A DNA stretch of 64,000 nt. Source: Hyphomonas sp. CY54-11-8 (GTDB taxonomy: Bacteria; Pseudomonadota; Alphaproteobacteria; Caulobacterales; Hyphomonadaceae). The translations under genes and the position numbers were made by a program. Positions 1-9,165 of this stretch are shown here, piece by piece (positions within the stretch are counted from its first letter, which is position 1; every line of letters begins with the position of its first letter). The stretch is taken from the NCBI RefSeq assembly GCF_000682735.1, contig NZ_AWFD01000006.1, positions 51,902 to 115,901 of the forward strand, read 5' to 3'. The notes under the pieces were generated by a model that had not been told where the DNA came from, searched no databases, and saw only the letters and a list, made by a program, of their open reading frames with translations.

Positions 1-915
1 GAAGCCAATGATGTCATCGAAATCCTTGCTAATGCCGATGGCAGCGTATGGATAGAGCGCGCCGGAATCGGGATTGTCCGGGAGGCGGAAACGCTGGATT
101 GCGATGCGCGTGAGCGGATCATTCGCCTGGTGGCGAGCTCCATTGGCGAGAGGTGTGACCGGTCGTCGCCGATTATCTCCGCCGAGCTTCCTGGTTCAGG
201 CGAGCGGTTCGAGGGTCTGCTGCCCCCTGTCTCGGAGGCGCCATGCTTTGCGATCCGCAAAGCTGCGGCGACTCCCTTCATTCTTCAGGATTATGTCGAT
301 CAGGGTGCGCTGGCGCCCGCCATTGCTGATGCGCTCAGGCGACACCTGGCGGACCGATCGAACATCCTGATCGCCGGCGGCACATCTTCCGGCAAAACAA
401 CTTTCACCAATGCGCTGCTGGCGGAGACCGCCCTTGCTAATGACCGCGTCGTCATCCTGGAAGATACCCGCGAGCTGACATGCGCTGCGGTAAACGCCGT
501 ATCACTCCGCACGCATCGGAACAGCGTAACGCTGACGCAGCTTGTGCGCTCCACGATGCGGCTTCGCCCTGACCGGATTGTCGTCGGCGAGGTGCGCGGC
601 CCCGAAGCGCTCGACCTCCTCAAGGCATGGAATACCGGCCATCCGGGCGGGATCACGACTCTGCATGCAAATTCTGCGGAGGCGGCGCTCGACCGTCTCG
701 AACAATTGGCCGGTGAGGCCGTCAATCTGCCCCCGCGCAAGCTGATCGCCGAAGCGATCGACGTCGTCATCTTCATGGCTCGGCGCGACGGCGCGCGCCG
801 GGTCGAGGAGGCCCTGCGCGTCACCGGCGTCAATGACGACAATTATGTCTTCGCGCCGCTCACCGGCCCCGAACTCATTTGCGAACCCCAAGGAGGTCAT
901 CATGGTTCTCAATAA
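1..915 (+). CDS. trbB: TrbB, conjugal transfer secretion ATPase (5' end outside window)
   Basis: This is a VirB11/PilT-type hexameric ATPase that powers assembly of the conjugative type IV secretion channel at the cytoplasmic face of the inner membrane. The reading frame is open from base 1, so the N-terminus is missing. The Walker A motif GGTSSGKT is encoded at about 376-399. An Asp box (VILEDTREL), the Walker B region (DRIVVGEVRG) and a His box (TTLHANS) follow in the usual order. It opens the trb operon seen here and overlaps trbC by 14 bases, suggesting translational coupling. Identification is firm; only the start is unknown. Confidence 0.95.
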   Translation, partial: EANDVIEILANADGSVWIERAGIGIVREAETLDCDARERIIRLVASSIGERCDRSSPIISAELPGSGERFEGLLPPVSEAPCFAIRKAAATPFILQDYVDQGALAPAIADALRRHLADRSNILIAGGTSSGKTTFTNALLAETALANDRVVILEDTRELTCAAVNAVSLRTHRNSVTLTQLVRSTMRLRPDRIVVGEVRGPEALDLLKAWNTGHPGGITTLHANSAEAALDRLEQLAGEAVNLPPRKLIAEAIDVVIFMARRDGARRVEEALRVTGVNDDNYVFAPLTGPELICEPQGGHHGSQ

Positions 916-1237
916 CAGCCGTCAAATCCTGTGGCTTGTGCATTCCACCATATTCATTCTGGCGGTCTTCCTGCTTGCCTCACCGGCTCATGCGGCAGGT
1001 TCCGGCATGCCCTGGGAAGGTCCGCTCGACCAGATCCTGCAATCGATCGAAGGGCCGGTGGCCCGGATTGCCGCCGTCATTGTCATCATCATGACCGGCC
1101 TCGCGCTCGCCTTTGGCGAAACCTCTGGCGGCATGCGCAAGCTGATCCAGATCGTTTTCGGACTCTCCATCGCGTTCGCGGCGACAAGTTTCTTTCTCGC
1201 TTTCTTCTCCTTCGGCGGCGGCGCTGTCGTTCTGTAG
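902..1237 (+). CDS. trbC: TrbC, pilin of the conjugative T4SS
   Basis: A 111-residue VirB2-like prepilin that would form the conjugative pilus. The N-terminus has a hydrophobic signal segment ending in SPAHA at about residue 28. Two hydrophobic helices follow, at roughly residues 54-74 and 80-105, with the short polar loop typical of TrbC/VirB2. The ATG at 902 was chosen over upstream ATGs in the same frame because a good ribosome site (aaggaggt) sits just before it. The gene overlaps the end of trbB. In IncP systems the TrbC product is cyclised by TraF; no TraF-like peptidase is in view. Confidence 0.93.
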   Translation: MVLNNSRQILWLVHSTIFILAVFLLASPAHAAGSGMPWEGPLDQILQSIEGPVARIAAVIVIIMTGLALAFGETSGGMRKLIQIVFGLSIAFAATSFFLAFFSFGGGAVVL

Positions 1238-1249
1238 GCGGAGGGGAGA

Positions 1250-1501
1250 ATGGACGGTTACGAAATCCCGCTGCACCGCTCGCTGACTGAGCCGATCCTG
1301 ATGGGCGGCGCGCCGCGTTCGGCCGCCATCCTGATCGGCACGCTCGCAGCAGCGCTGGCGCTTGGGTTGCGCCTCTGGATACCGGGCCTGCTGGTCTGGA
1401 TCTGCGGCCACACCGCAGCGGTATGGGCGGCGAAGGCCGATCCCGATTTCATGGCCGTCGCCATGCGCTCCCTCAGACACAAAGGGCATCTCACATGCTG
1501 A
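1250..1501 (+). CDS. trbD: TrbD, inner-membrane T4SS component (VirB3-like)
   Basis: A small 83-residue protein with one long hydrophobic stretch, about residues 25-58, which probably spans the membrane once or twice. Size, position between trbC and trbE, and the N-terminal pattern (IPLHRSLTEPILMGG) match TrbD, the VirB3 equivalent that docks the TrbE ATPase to the inner membrane. A purine-rich ribosome site (ggaggggag) precedes the ATG. The end overlaps the trbE start by 7 bases. Confidence 0.92.
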   Translation: MDGYEIPLHRSLTEPILMGGAPRSAAILIGTLAAALALGLRLWIPGLLVWICGHTAAVWAAKADPDFMAVAMRSLRHKGHLTC

Positions 1502-3930
1502 ACCTCCGGGAATATCAGGAAAAGCCAAAGCTGCTTGCCGATTATCTGCCCTGGGCGTGCCTGCCGGCGCCGGGTGTGATTTTGAACAAGGACGGCTCGT
1601 TCCAGAAGACCTATCGCTATCGCGGGCCTGACCTTGAAAGCGCGACGCAGGCCGAGCTGGTGGCCGTCATGGCGCGCGTGAACAATGTGCTGCGCCGCTT
1701 CAGCTCCGGCTGGGCTTTGTTCTTCGAAGCGGCGCGACAGGAAGCCCATGATTATCCGCATTCGGATTTTGACGATCCCGCATCCTGGCTTGTCGAGCAG
1801 GAGCGGCGCTTGCGGTTTGAAGAATGCGGGGATCAGTTCGAGAGCCGTTATTATCTGACGCTCCTGTGGCTGCCGCCCGCCGACGCGAAAGGCCGCGCCG
1901 AGAAGGCATTGATCGAGCGCGCGGAAAAACATGATGCGCAGGGCTGGCGTGACCGGCTCGACGCCTTCGTTTCACAGTGTGACCGCGCCTACGATCTCCT
2001 GTCACATGCGCTGCAGGAAATCGCGCCCCTCGATGACGCCGAAACGCTCACCTATCTGCATGATTGCGTCTCGACAAAACGCCATTCTGTGACGCCGCCT
2101 GAGATTCCGGTGTTTCTGGACTCCATTCTCGCCGATGAGGATTTTTCCGGCGGGCTGGAGCCGATGATCGGCGATCATCATCTGCGGACGCTGACCATCC
2201 TGGGATTTCCGGCTTCGACATTGCCGGGCATCCTCGACGACCTCAATCGTCAGGGCTTCTCCTATCGCTGGGCGACTCGCTTCATCGCCATGGACAAGCA
2301 TGAAGCGGAAAAAGTGCTGACCCGTCAGCGCCGCCACTGGTTTGCCAAACGCAAGAATATGGGCGCCATCATCCGCGAGGTGATGTTCAATGAACAGGCC
2401 GCCCTTGTCGATAATGACGCTGACAATAAGGCGGCGGATGCTGATGCTGCTTTGCAGGAATTGGGCAGTGATCTTGTCTCGTTCGGCTATGTCACCACGA
2501 CAGTAACCGTAACGAGCGCAGGCCGCGCCGACGTTGATGCGCAATTGCGCGCCGCCGAGCAGGTCATTTCAGCACGCGGCTTCACCGCCATTCGTGAAAG
2601 CCTGAACGGGGTCGAAGCCTGGCTCGGCTCCTTACCGGGCCATGTTTACGCGAATGTTCGCCAGCCCGTTCTGCATACGCTCAATCTTGCGCACATGACG
2701 CCGCTCTCATCGGTCTGGGCCGGGGAGCTGACCAACAGGCATCTCAACGCACCGGCGCTGATACAAGGGCACACGCATTCCACGACGCCGTTCCGGATCA
2801 ACCTGCATGTCAACGACGTTGGCCACACGCTGGTTGTCGGCCCGACGGGCGCCGGCAAGTCCGTCCTGTTGGCGCTAATCGCCATGCAATGGCGCCGTTA
2901 CCCGGATGCGCAGGTCTTTATTTTCGACAAGGGCCGGTCGGCGCGCGCAGCGACCCTCGCCATGGGCGGCGCCCATATCGATCTTGGCGGCGCGTCAAGC
3001 CCGTCGCTTCAACCGTTGCGTGATGTGGACAGCGATAGCGGCGCCACGTTTGCCGCCGACTGGCTGGCCGGCCTCGCGGTAAAGGAAGGCGTCGAGATGA
3101 CGCCGGACAAGAAAGAAGCCCTGTGGTCAGCAATCCAGTCGCTCGCATCGGCGGATATCACGGAGCGCACCCTTACCGGGCTCGTCATGCTGATCCAGCA
3201 TGACGAGCTGAAAGCCGCGCTTCATCCCTATACGCTGGAAGGCGCGCATGGCCGCCTGCTTGACGCCGACCACGACGACCTGGCGCTGGCGGACACGGTC
3301 TGTTTTGAGATGGAAGATTTGATGGGGTCGACTTCCGCGGTCGCCCCGGTCATTACCTATCTGTTTCACCGTCTCGAAGATCGCTTCAATGGACGCCCCA
3401 CACTGATCATTCTCGATGAGGCGTGGCTCTTCCTGGACGACCCGTTGTTTGCGTCCCGCCTGCGCGAATGGCTGAAAACGTTGCGCAAGAAGAACGTTGC
3501 CGTCATCTTCGCGACCCAGTCGCTTTCCGACATTGCGAATTCCTCAATCGCCCCGGCCGTCATCGAGAGCTGTCCGACGCGCATTTTCCTGCCGAATGAA
3601 CGCGCGGTCGAATCACAGCAAAGCGAAATCTACGAACGCTTCGGGCTGAACCCGCGCCAGATCGAGATCATTTCTCAGTCCACACCGCAGCGGGACTACT
3701 ACTTTCAGTCATCGCGCGGCGCCCGCGTTTTCGAAATCGGCCTTGGACCCGTCGCGCTCGCCTTTTGCGGCGCATCGAGTCCGAGCGATCAGAAACTCAT
3801 GGATGAGCTGATCGAAGCAGGCGGTGATTTCGCGTCGGCATTCCTGACAGCGAAGGATCTTGGGTGGGCGGCAGAGCTTCTTGCGCAAGCGCCCTGTGTG
3901 AAATCCGCGCCGGTCATGGCGGCGGAATAG
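1495..3930 (+). CDS. trbE: TrbE, conjugal transfer ATPase (VirB4-like)
   Basis: An 811-residue VirB4-family ATPase, the largest energiser of the T4SS, expected peripherally at the inner membrane. An N-terminal CagE/VirB4 domain covers about residues 1-400. The Walker A GPTGAGKS lies near residues 449-456, and the Walker B strand ending ILDEAW lies near residue 641, followed by the ATQS motif common in this family. The open frame runs upstream to 1423, but the ATG at 1495 (MLNLREYQ) gives the usual TrbE N-terminus and the expected short overlap with trbD. No disruption is seen. Confidence 0.95.
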   Translation: MLNLREYQEKPKLLADYLPWACLPAPGVILNKDGSFQKTYRYRGPDLESATQAELVAVMARVNNVLRRFSSGWALFFEAARQEAHDYPHSDFDDPASWLVEQERRLRFEECGDQFESRYYLTLLWLPPADAKGRAEKALIERAEKHDAQGWRDRLDAFVSQCDRAYDLLSHALQEIAPLDDAETLTYLHDCVSTKRHSVTPPEIPVFLDSILADEDFSGGLEPMIGDHHLRTLTILGFPASTLPGILDDLNRQGFSYRWATRFIAMDKHEAEKVLTRQRRHWFAKRKNMGAIIREVMFNEQAALVDNDADNKAADADAALQELGSDLVSFGYVTTTVTVTSAGRADVDAQLRAAEQVISARGFTAIRESLNGVEAWLGSLPGHVYANVRQPVLHTLNLAHMTPLSSVWAGELTNRHLNAPALIQGHTHSTTPFRINLHVNDVGHTLVVGPTGAGKSVLLALIAMQWRRYPDAQVFIFDKGRSARAATLAMGGAHIDLGGASSPSLQPLRDVDSDSGATFAADWLAGLAVKEGVEMTPDKKEALWSAIQSLASADITERTLTGLVMLIQHDELKAALHPYTLEGAHGRLLDADHDDLALADTVCFEMEDLMGSTSAVAPVITYLFHRLEDRFNGRPTLIILDEAWLFLDDPLFASRLREWLKTLRKKNVAVIFATQSLSDIANSSIAPAVIESCPTRIFLPNERAVESQQSEIYERFGLNPRQIEIISQSTPQRDYYFQSSRGARVFEIGLGPVALAFCGASSPSDQKLMDELIEAGGDFASAFLTAKDLGWAAELLAQAPCVKSAPVMAAE

Positions 3931-3936
3931 GAGGCG

Positions 3937-4668
3937 ATGATGAAACGCTTACTGATGGTATTGGTTTTGGCCGTTGCGCCGGTTGCAGTTTCGCCGCCCG
4001 CGCACGCCCAGTTCGGCGGGATTGTCTACGATCCGGCCAATCATTCGCAGAACATCCTCACCGCCGTTCGCTCCCTGCAGGAGATCAATCAGCAGATCCA
4101 GCAGCTCGCTCATGAAATCGAGATGCTGGATAACATGGCCAAGGATCTCGAAAACCTGCCATCCTCAATCGCCGATGACATCCGGGATAAGATGCTCACC
4201 GTCGATCAGCTGATCAGGGTCGCCGAAGGCATTTCCTACAAGGTTGCGGAAGTCGAAACCGAATATGAGGTGGTGTACCGCGAAACCTACGGGGCCAGTC
4301 CGCCGCCGACGCCGGTTATCGTCACCGAAGCCCGCGATGCCTGGAAGCAGTCGCGCTCGGCCTACAAACACGCCCTGCAGGTCCAGGCGCAGGTCGTCAC
4401 CAATATCCGCGACGACATCGACAAACTGCATAGTCTTGTCGGCGACAGTCAGGGTGCGGTGGGCAATCTCGCCGCGCTGCAGGCGGGCAACCAGATAGCG
4501 GCGCTCTCCGCTGAACAGATCATGCAGATACAGACGCTGCTTGCTGCGCAATACCGCGCCGACGCGATGGAACAGTCGCGTGAACTGGCTGAACGCGAGC
4601 GCGGCAAGGCCCGGCTCGACCGTTTCCTGAGCGGCGGCTCATCCTATACGCCGGGCGGAGGTTCATAA
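3937..4668 (+). CDS. trbJ: TrbJ, periplasmic T4SS protein (VirB5-like)
   Basis: A 243-residue secreted protein with a signal peptide ending at PAHAQ, about residue 25. It has long amphipathic helices rich in Gln, Glu and Ala, and a Gly/Ser tail. This is the TrbJ/VirB5 pattern, a minor pilus or tip component. Two consecutive ATGs exist at 3937 and 3940; the Shine-Dalgarno aggagg ends only a couple of bases before the first, so the second may be the one used. The stop overlaps the trbL start. In many systems trbK (entry exclusion lipoprotein) follows trbJ, but here trbL follows directly. Confidence 0.9.
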   Translation: MMKRLLMVLVLAVAPVAVSPPAHAQFGGIVYDPANHSQNILTAVRSLQEINQQIQQLAHEIEMLDNMAKDLENLPSSIADDIRDKMLTVDQLIRVAEGISYKVAEVETEYEVVYRETYGASPPPTPVIVTEARDAWKQSRSAYKHALQVQAQVVTNIRDDIDKLHSLVGDSQGAVGNLAALQAGNQIAALSAEQIMQIQTLLAAQYRADAMEQSRELAERERGKARLDRFLSGGSSYTPGGGS

Positions 4669-5945
4669 TGGACGATCTCTCCGTTATCGACTCCTTCCTC
4701 GCCACCTTCTCACTTTATATCGACAGCGGCTTTGGGCTCCTGTCCGGCGATGTCGCCTATCTGACCTCGTTCCTGATCGCCATCGACATCACGCTCGCAG
4801 GTCTGTTCTGGGCGATGTCGGACAACACCAATGTCATCGCGCAGCTCTTGAAGAAGGTGCTCTATGTCGGCTTCTTCGCATTCATCATCGGAAATTTCGC
4901 GCTGCTGAGCGGCATCGTTTTCGAGAGTTTTGCCGAACTGGGATTGCGTGCAGGCGGGTCGACCATGACCGCGGCCGACCTGATGCGGCCGGGCTTCATT
5001 GCCGCGACCGGCTATGATGCGGCCAAACCCTTGCTGGAGGAAATTGGCGACCTCACGGGACCGATCGCTTTCTTCCATAATTTCGTGACCATCGCGATCC
5101 TGTTCTTCGCCTGGGTCATCGTCCTGTTGTCCTTCTTCATCCTAGCGGTGCAGCTCTTCATCACGATCCTGGAGTTCAAGCTGACGACGCTGGCGGGGTT
5201 CATCCTTGTGCCCTTCGCGCTCTGGAACAAGACAACCTTCCTCGCAGAACGTGTCCTTGGAAATGTCATTACGTCCGGCATCAAACTCATGGTGCTGGCG
5301 ATCATTGTCGGGATTGGCTCGACGGCGTTCGGCACGATGGCGTCTTCATTCTCGGCAGGCGACGTCACAATGGAACAGGCGCTTTCCACGACGCTCGCCG
5401 CCGTTGCAATCTTTGGGCTTGGGATCTTCGGACCCGGCATCGCCGCCGGCCTGATCACTGGCGCTCCGCAGCTCGGCGCCGGCGCCGCTGTCGGGACGGT
5501 TGGCGGCCTTGCCGCCGGCGCCTATGCCGGGGCCGTAGGCGGCCGCGCGGCGGCAGGCGCCGTCGTGGGCGGCGCATCCTCAGCCATCAAAGCCGGAACC
5601 TCGCTGGCGGGCGCCACATCGACCAGTTTCAGCCTCGGCAAGATCGCGTCTGGAAAGTCCGGCGTGGCGGGGGCGGCGGCGGGGATGGCGGGAGCCGAAT
5701 CCCTGAGGACCGCCTATGCGAATGGCGGCGCAAGAGCGTTCGCCGCAACCGGCGGAACATCGTCGGCCGGAACGATTGCGGCTGCCTCAGGCGCCTCCGT
5801 TCCGCGTAACGACAACTGGGCAAAGCGATTTCAAGCCCAACAAAATGTCCGCGACGCCGGAGGCCTTGCCGCGCATTCCCTTCGCTCCGCGGACGGGTCA
5901 TCGGGCGGCGCTGCGCCAGTGCTGAGTGGCAAAGATGACGAGTAG
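4668..5945 (+). CDS. trbL: TrbL, polytopic T4SS membrane protein (VirB6-like)
   Basis: A 425-residue protein with five or more transmembrane segments between about residues 25 and 270. An Ala/Gly/Ser-rich low-complexity tail of roughly 150 residues follows, the usual layout of TrbL/VirB6 proteins that form the inner-membrane part of the channel. The ATG overlaps the trbJ stop codon by one base (taatg), indicating translational coupling. The tail is poorly conserved in the family and is the least certain part. A ribosome site for trbF lies at its end. Confidence 0.92.
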   Translation: MDDLSVIDSFLATFSLYIDSGFGLLSGDVAYLTSFLIAIDITLAGLFWAMSDNTNVIAQLLKKVLYVGFFAFIIGNFALLSGIVFESFAELGLRAGGSTMTAADLMRPGFIAATGYDAAKPLLEEIGDLTGPIAFFHNFVTIAILFFAWVIVLLSFFILAVQLFITILEFKLTTLAGFILVPFALWNKTTFLAERVLGNVITSGIKLMVLAIIVGIGSTAFGTMASSFSAGDVTMEQALSTTLAAVAIFGLGIFGPGIAAGLITGAPQLGAGAAVGTVGGLAAGAYAGAVGGRAAAGAVVGGASSAIKAGTSLAGATSTSFSLGKIASGKSGVAGAAAGMAGAESLRTAYANGGARAFAATGGTSSAGTIAAASGASVPRNDNWAKRFQAQQNVRDAGGLAAHSLRSADGSSGGAAPVLSGKDDE

Positions 5946-5961
5946 GGGAGGAGGAGAAACA

Positions 5962-6666
5962 ATGAGATTCAAACGATCATCGGTCGCCTATGGCGATACG
6001 GCCGCACCTGAAACGCCTTACCAGAAGGCCGGTCAGGTCTGGGATGAGCGCATCGGTTCGGCCCGCGCACAGGCGACAAACTGGCGCTATATGGCTTTCG
6101 GATGCCTGGCGCTGGCCGTCGCTTCGTCGGCTGGTCTTGTTTGGCGCTCCCTGCAATCGACGGTCACGCCCTATGTCGTTGAGGTCGATGAACTGGGCGC
6201 GGTCCAGGCGGTCGGCCCCGCCACGCTGCGCTACGACGTATCCGACGCTCAGATCGCTCATCATCTGGCGCGCTTCCTAGAAGATGTACGCGGACTTTCT
6301 GTCGATCCGGTCGTGGTGCGTCAGAACTGGCTTTCGGCCTATGACTACACCACCGACAAGGGCGCCATGGTTCTCAACGACTATGCGCGCGACAATGATC
6401 CCTTCGAAAACGTCGGGCGGCGGTCGCGCACGGTCGATGTCATCAGCGTAGTGCGCGTCTCTGACGACAGCTTTCAGGCGCGCTGGGTTGAGCGCACTTT
6501 CGAAAATTCAGCACACACCAAGACCGAGCGTTTCACCGCCCTGATGACGGTCATCCTCGATCCGCCGACCGATGCCGAGACCCTGCGCAAGAACCCGCTC
6601 GGCATTTTCATACATGGCCTGAACTGGGGCCAAGATCTCAATACAAGCACATCGATACAGGAGTAG
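5962..6666 (+). CDS. trbF: TrbF, inner-membrane T4SS core protein (VirB8-like)
   Basis: A 234-residue bitopic protein: a short cytoplasmic N-terminus, one transmembrane helix at about residues 40-60, and a periplasmic VirB8/NTF2-like domain. Family features include TPYVVEVDELG just after the helix and the C-terminal NPLGIFI stretch. The frame is open from 5926, but the ATG at 5962 has the strong ribosome site gggaggagg upstream and yields the expected N-terminus. It would act as an assembly scaffold between TrbL, TrbG and TrbI. Confidence 0.94.
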   Translation: MRFKRSSVAYGDTAAPETPYQKAGQVWDERIGSARAQATNWRYMAFGCLALAVASSAGLVWRSLQSTVTPYVVEVDELGAVQAVGPATLRYDVSDAQIAHHLARFLEDVRGLSVDPVVVRQNWLSAYDYTTDKGAMVLNDYARDNDPFENVGRRSRTVDVISVVRVSDDSFQARWVERTFENSAHTKTERFTALMTVILDPPTDAETLRKNPLGIFIHGLNWGQDLNTSTSIQE

Positions 6667-6670
6667 AGTC

Positions 6671-7672
6671 ATGTTCAAAGCCATCCCAGCTATTGCGTTC
6701 GTTGCGGCGCTCACAGGCTGCGCCAGCTATCCGGTGGAGCAGGTTTCGGACGATGACTATTTCGAAGCGATCGAAGTGGTCGAAGAAGCCGCGCTCCCGG
6801 TCGAGATTGTCGAGACCGTGACGCCGCTGCCGCTGCCGGGGCAAATGAAGGAAACGCCGACGCCCCGCGTGTCGCCGACGTCGTCGTCGTCACCCACCGA
6901 CGCCATCCGCGAAGGCCGCATCAAGGCGCAGGTCGAACCATCAATCGATGGCTATATGAACGCCGTACAGGTCTACCCTTATACGGAAGGAGCGCTTTAT
7001 CGCCTGTATTGTGCGCCGGGCCAGGTTTCCGACATCGCACTGCAGCCGGGCGAAGAGCTGATTTCTGTCTCCGCAGGCGATACTGTGCGTTGGGTCGTGG
7101 GCGACACCATGTCGGGCGGATCGGACGGCAGCCGTGCGCATGTGCTGGTCAAACCGATTTCGGCGAACCTCTCGACCAATCTGATGATCGCTACAGACCG
7201 GCGGACCTATCACCTCGAACTGGAATCAACATCCGGCTCCTACATGGCGGCGCTGTCCTGGCGCTACCCGCAGGATGAGCTGGAATCCCTGCGGACGCGA
7301 AACGCCCGCGCCAAGGCCGAAGCGGACCGCACGATCGCGCGCGGACTAACGCTCGCTGATCTGAATTTCGATTATCGCGTCGAAGGCGACCGGCCGGACT
7401 GGCGCCCGGTGCGTGTTTTCGACGACGGGCGGCATGTTTTCATCCAGATGCCGGACAACATCGAAACGACCGACGCACCGCCGCTCTTTGTTGTGGGGAC
7501 AGGTGGCGACGCCCAACTCGTCAATTACAGGGTCCGCGGACAATATTATATTGTCGACCGGCTCTTCGCCCGCGCCGAATTGCGCCATGGCGAGAAGAAC
7601 CAGACCATCGTCCGGATCGTCAAGGCGGGGCCACGCCGTGCATCACTCTTTGGGGGACGGAGCGATGGCTGA
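6671..7672 (+). CDS. trbG: TrbG, outer-membrane T4SS core protein (VirB9-like), predicted lipoprotein
   Basis: A 333-residue VirB9/CagX-family protein. The N-terminus is a lipoprotein signal with the lipobox LTGC at about residues 15-18, so it is probably lipid-anchored. An acidic, Pro/Ser-rich linker leads to the VirB9 N-terminal beta domain from about residue 95, and the C-terminal domain begins near residue 230 (LNFDYRVEGD, then FIQMPDN). In IncP systems a separate lipoprotein, TrbH, follows trbG; no trbH is present here, and the lipobox on TrbG may compensate (inference). The end overlaps trbI by 8 bases. Confidence 0.94.
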   Translation: MFKAIPAIAFVAALTGCASYPVEQVSDDDYFEAIEVVEEAALPVEIVETVTPLPLPGQMKETPTPRVSPTSSSSPTDAIREGRIKAQVEPSIDGYMNAVQVYPYTEGALYRLYCAPGQVSDIALQPGEELISVSAGDTVRWVVGDTMSGGSDGSRAHVLVKPISANLSTNLMIATDRRTYHLELESTSGSYMAALSWRYPQDELESLRTRNARAKAEADRTIARGLTLADLNFDYRVEGDRPDWRPVRVFDDGRHVFIQMPDNIETTDAPPLFVVGTGGDAQLVNYRVRGQYYIVDRLFARAELRHGEKNQTIVRIVKAGPRRASLFGGRSDG

Positions 7673-8924
7673 ACCGATCCCGTTTGAGGAGCAGGCCGAA
7701 GCGCTGAAACTCCGCGCCAAGCCGAAGCCGGTGACGCAGATCAACCGAAAGGTCGTGATTACTGCGGCTTGTATTGGATGCGTCTTGCTCTTCCTGGCCG
7801 CTTCCATTGCGCTCGATCCGCCAAAAGTGTCTGGCAAGGATGAGCCGCGCGAGCTTTACAACACGCGAAACAAGCCGACCGCTGATGCTTTGGCCGCATT
7901 GCCGGCGTCTTATGATCAGGTCCGGCCCGTTGCCGTCGATGCGCCGGCATTGGGACCGGCATTGTCCGGGGATCTGGGCGCAACCTTTGTCCAGACCGAG
8001 CGCGAGCTTGGATTGCAGCCGGACCCAATTGCTGAGCCTGTCTATGATTTCAGGCCTGACCCTGCCTCGGAGGCCGAACGCGCCGAGCGTATCCGCCAGG
8101 CGAAGCTCGCGCAGGAAAGTCTCGAATCCCCGGTCTTCTTTCAGGTGCAGGGCGGTCAGCGTTCGGCTCCCGCGCCAAGGGAAACGCCACAGCCGGTCGA
8201 CCCATTTGCGGCGCTGACCGAAGCGACGGCGGCGTTTGCCGGCGGGGGGGCGTTGCCCGCCGGTCCGGCAAGCCGGGACGCCAATCTGCAGTCCTCCAAA
8301 ATCGCATTCGCAGCGGATGTGGCGGACGCCTCCATCTACAATTCGTACCGGATTGTCGAGCCGGCCTCTCCCTATCAGGTGATGGCGGGCACGATCATTC
8401 CGGCAAGCCTGATTACCGGTTTGAATTCCGATTTGCCGGGGACGATCATCGCGCAGGTGACGCAGCCGGTTTACGACACCGTCTCGGGCGCACATCTGCT
8501 GATTCCGCAGGGCGCTCGCCTGATCGGACGTTACGACAGTCAGGTCTCATTCGGCCAGGATCGCGCCCTCGTGGTCTGGGACCGCGTGCTGTTTCCCAAT
8601 GGCGCCTCCATCCAGATTGATGCACTGCCGGGCGCAGACCAGTCGGGATATGCGGGCCTGTCAGACAAGGTGGACAATCATTGGGGCCGCGTCTTCACGG
8701 CCGCTGGCCTTGCTTCGCTCCTGGGCATCGGCACCGAGCTTGCGGTCGATAGCAATGACGAGATTGCCAACGCCGTCCGGGACAGTTTTCAGGATACGGC
8801 CAATCAGGCTGGCCAGCGTGTTGTCGACCGGAATCTCAATATCCAACCTACACTGAAGGTTAGGCCAGGCTGGCCGCTGCGTGTGATCGTCACCCGCGAT
8901 CTCATCCTTCGTCCGTATGAATAA
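7665..8924 (+). CDS. trbI: TrbI, T4SS core protein (VirB10-like)
   Basis: A 419-residue VirB10/TrbI protein that spans the envelope. A cytoplasmic N-terminus is followed by a transmembrane helix near residues 27-45, a disordered Pro/Ala/Glu-rich linker, then the C-terminal beta-barrel domain from about residue 235. That domain includes the conserved stretches AGTIIPASLITGLNSDLPG and LLIPQGARLIGRYDS. The ATG at 7665 was chosen because the open frame extends well into trbG without a ribosome site. It is the last channel component of the operon. Confidence 0.95.
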   Translation: MAEPIPFEEQAEALKLRAKPKPVTQINRKVVITAACIGCVLLFLAASIALDPPKVSGKDEPRELYNTRNKPTADALAALPASYDQVRPVAVDAPALGPALSGDLGATFVQTERELGLQPDPIAEPVYDFRPDPASEAERAERIRQAKLAQESLESPVFFQVQGGQRSAPAPRETPQPVDPFAALTEATAAFAGGGALPAGPASRDANLQSSKIAFAADVADASIYNSYRIVEPASPYQVMAGTIIPASLITGLNSDLPGTIIAQVTQPVYDTVSGAHLLIPQGARLIGRYDSQVSFGQDRALVVWDRVLFPNGASIQIDALPGADQSGYAGLSDKVDNHWGRVFTAAGLASLLGIGTELAVDSNDEIANAVRDSFQDTANQAGQRVVDRNLNIQPTLKVRPGWPLRVIVTRDLILRPYE

Positions 8925-8935
8925 AGGAATGCCTC

Positions 8936-9163
8936 ATGTCTCTGAGACTCGGAAAGCTGCCTGACCGGACGCCGGTCAAACTCACCATCGCCGTCGATCC
9001 GGATCTTCATGCGGCGCTGACAGATTATGCTGCGATCTATGAGCGATCCTACGGCTCCAAGGAACGCATCGAAGATCTCGCTCCCTTCATGCTGGACGGA
9101 TTTCTGAACGCAGACGCTGCGTTCAAACGCGCCCGGAAACAACTTCACCAAGAGGAGAACTAG
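8936..9163 (+). CDS. DUF2274 family protein downstream of trbI
   Basis: A 75-residue protein starting MSLRLGKLPDRTPVKLTIAV. It matches the small DUF2274 family commonly found directly after trbI in alphaproteobacterial trb operons. The sequence pattern (VDPDLHAALTDYA, then DLAPFMLDGFL) suggests a ribbon-helix-helix-like DNA-binding fold; that structural reading is inference. It lies 11 bases after trbI in the same orientation, so is probably cotranscribed. Its role in transfer is not established. Confidence 0.85.
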   Translation: MSLRLGKLPDRTPVKLTIAVDPDLHAALTDYAAIYERSYGSKERIEDLAPFMLDGFLNADAAFKRARKQLHQEEN

Positions 9164-9165
9164 CA

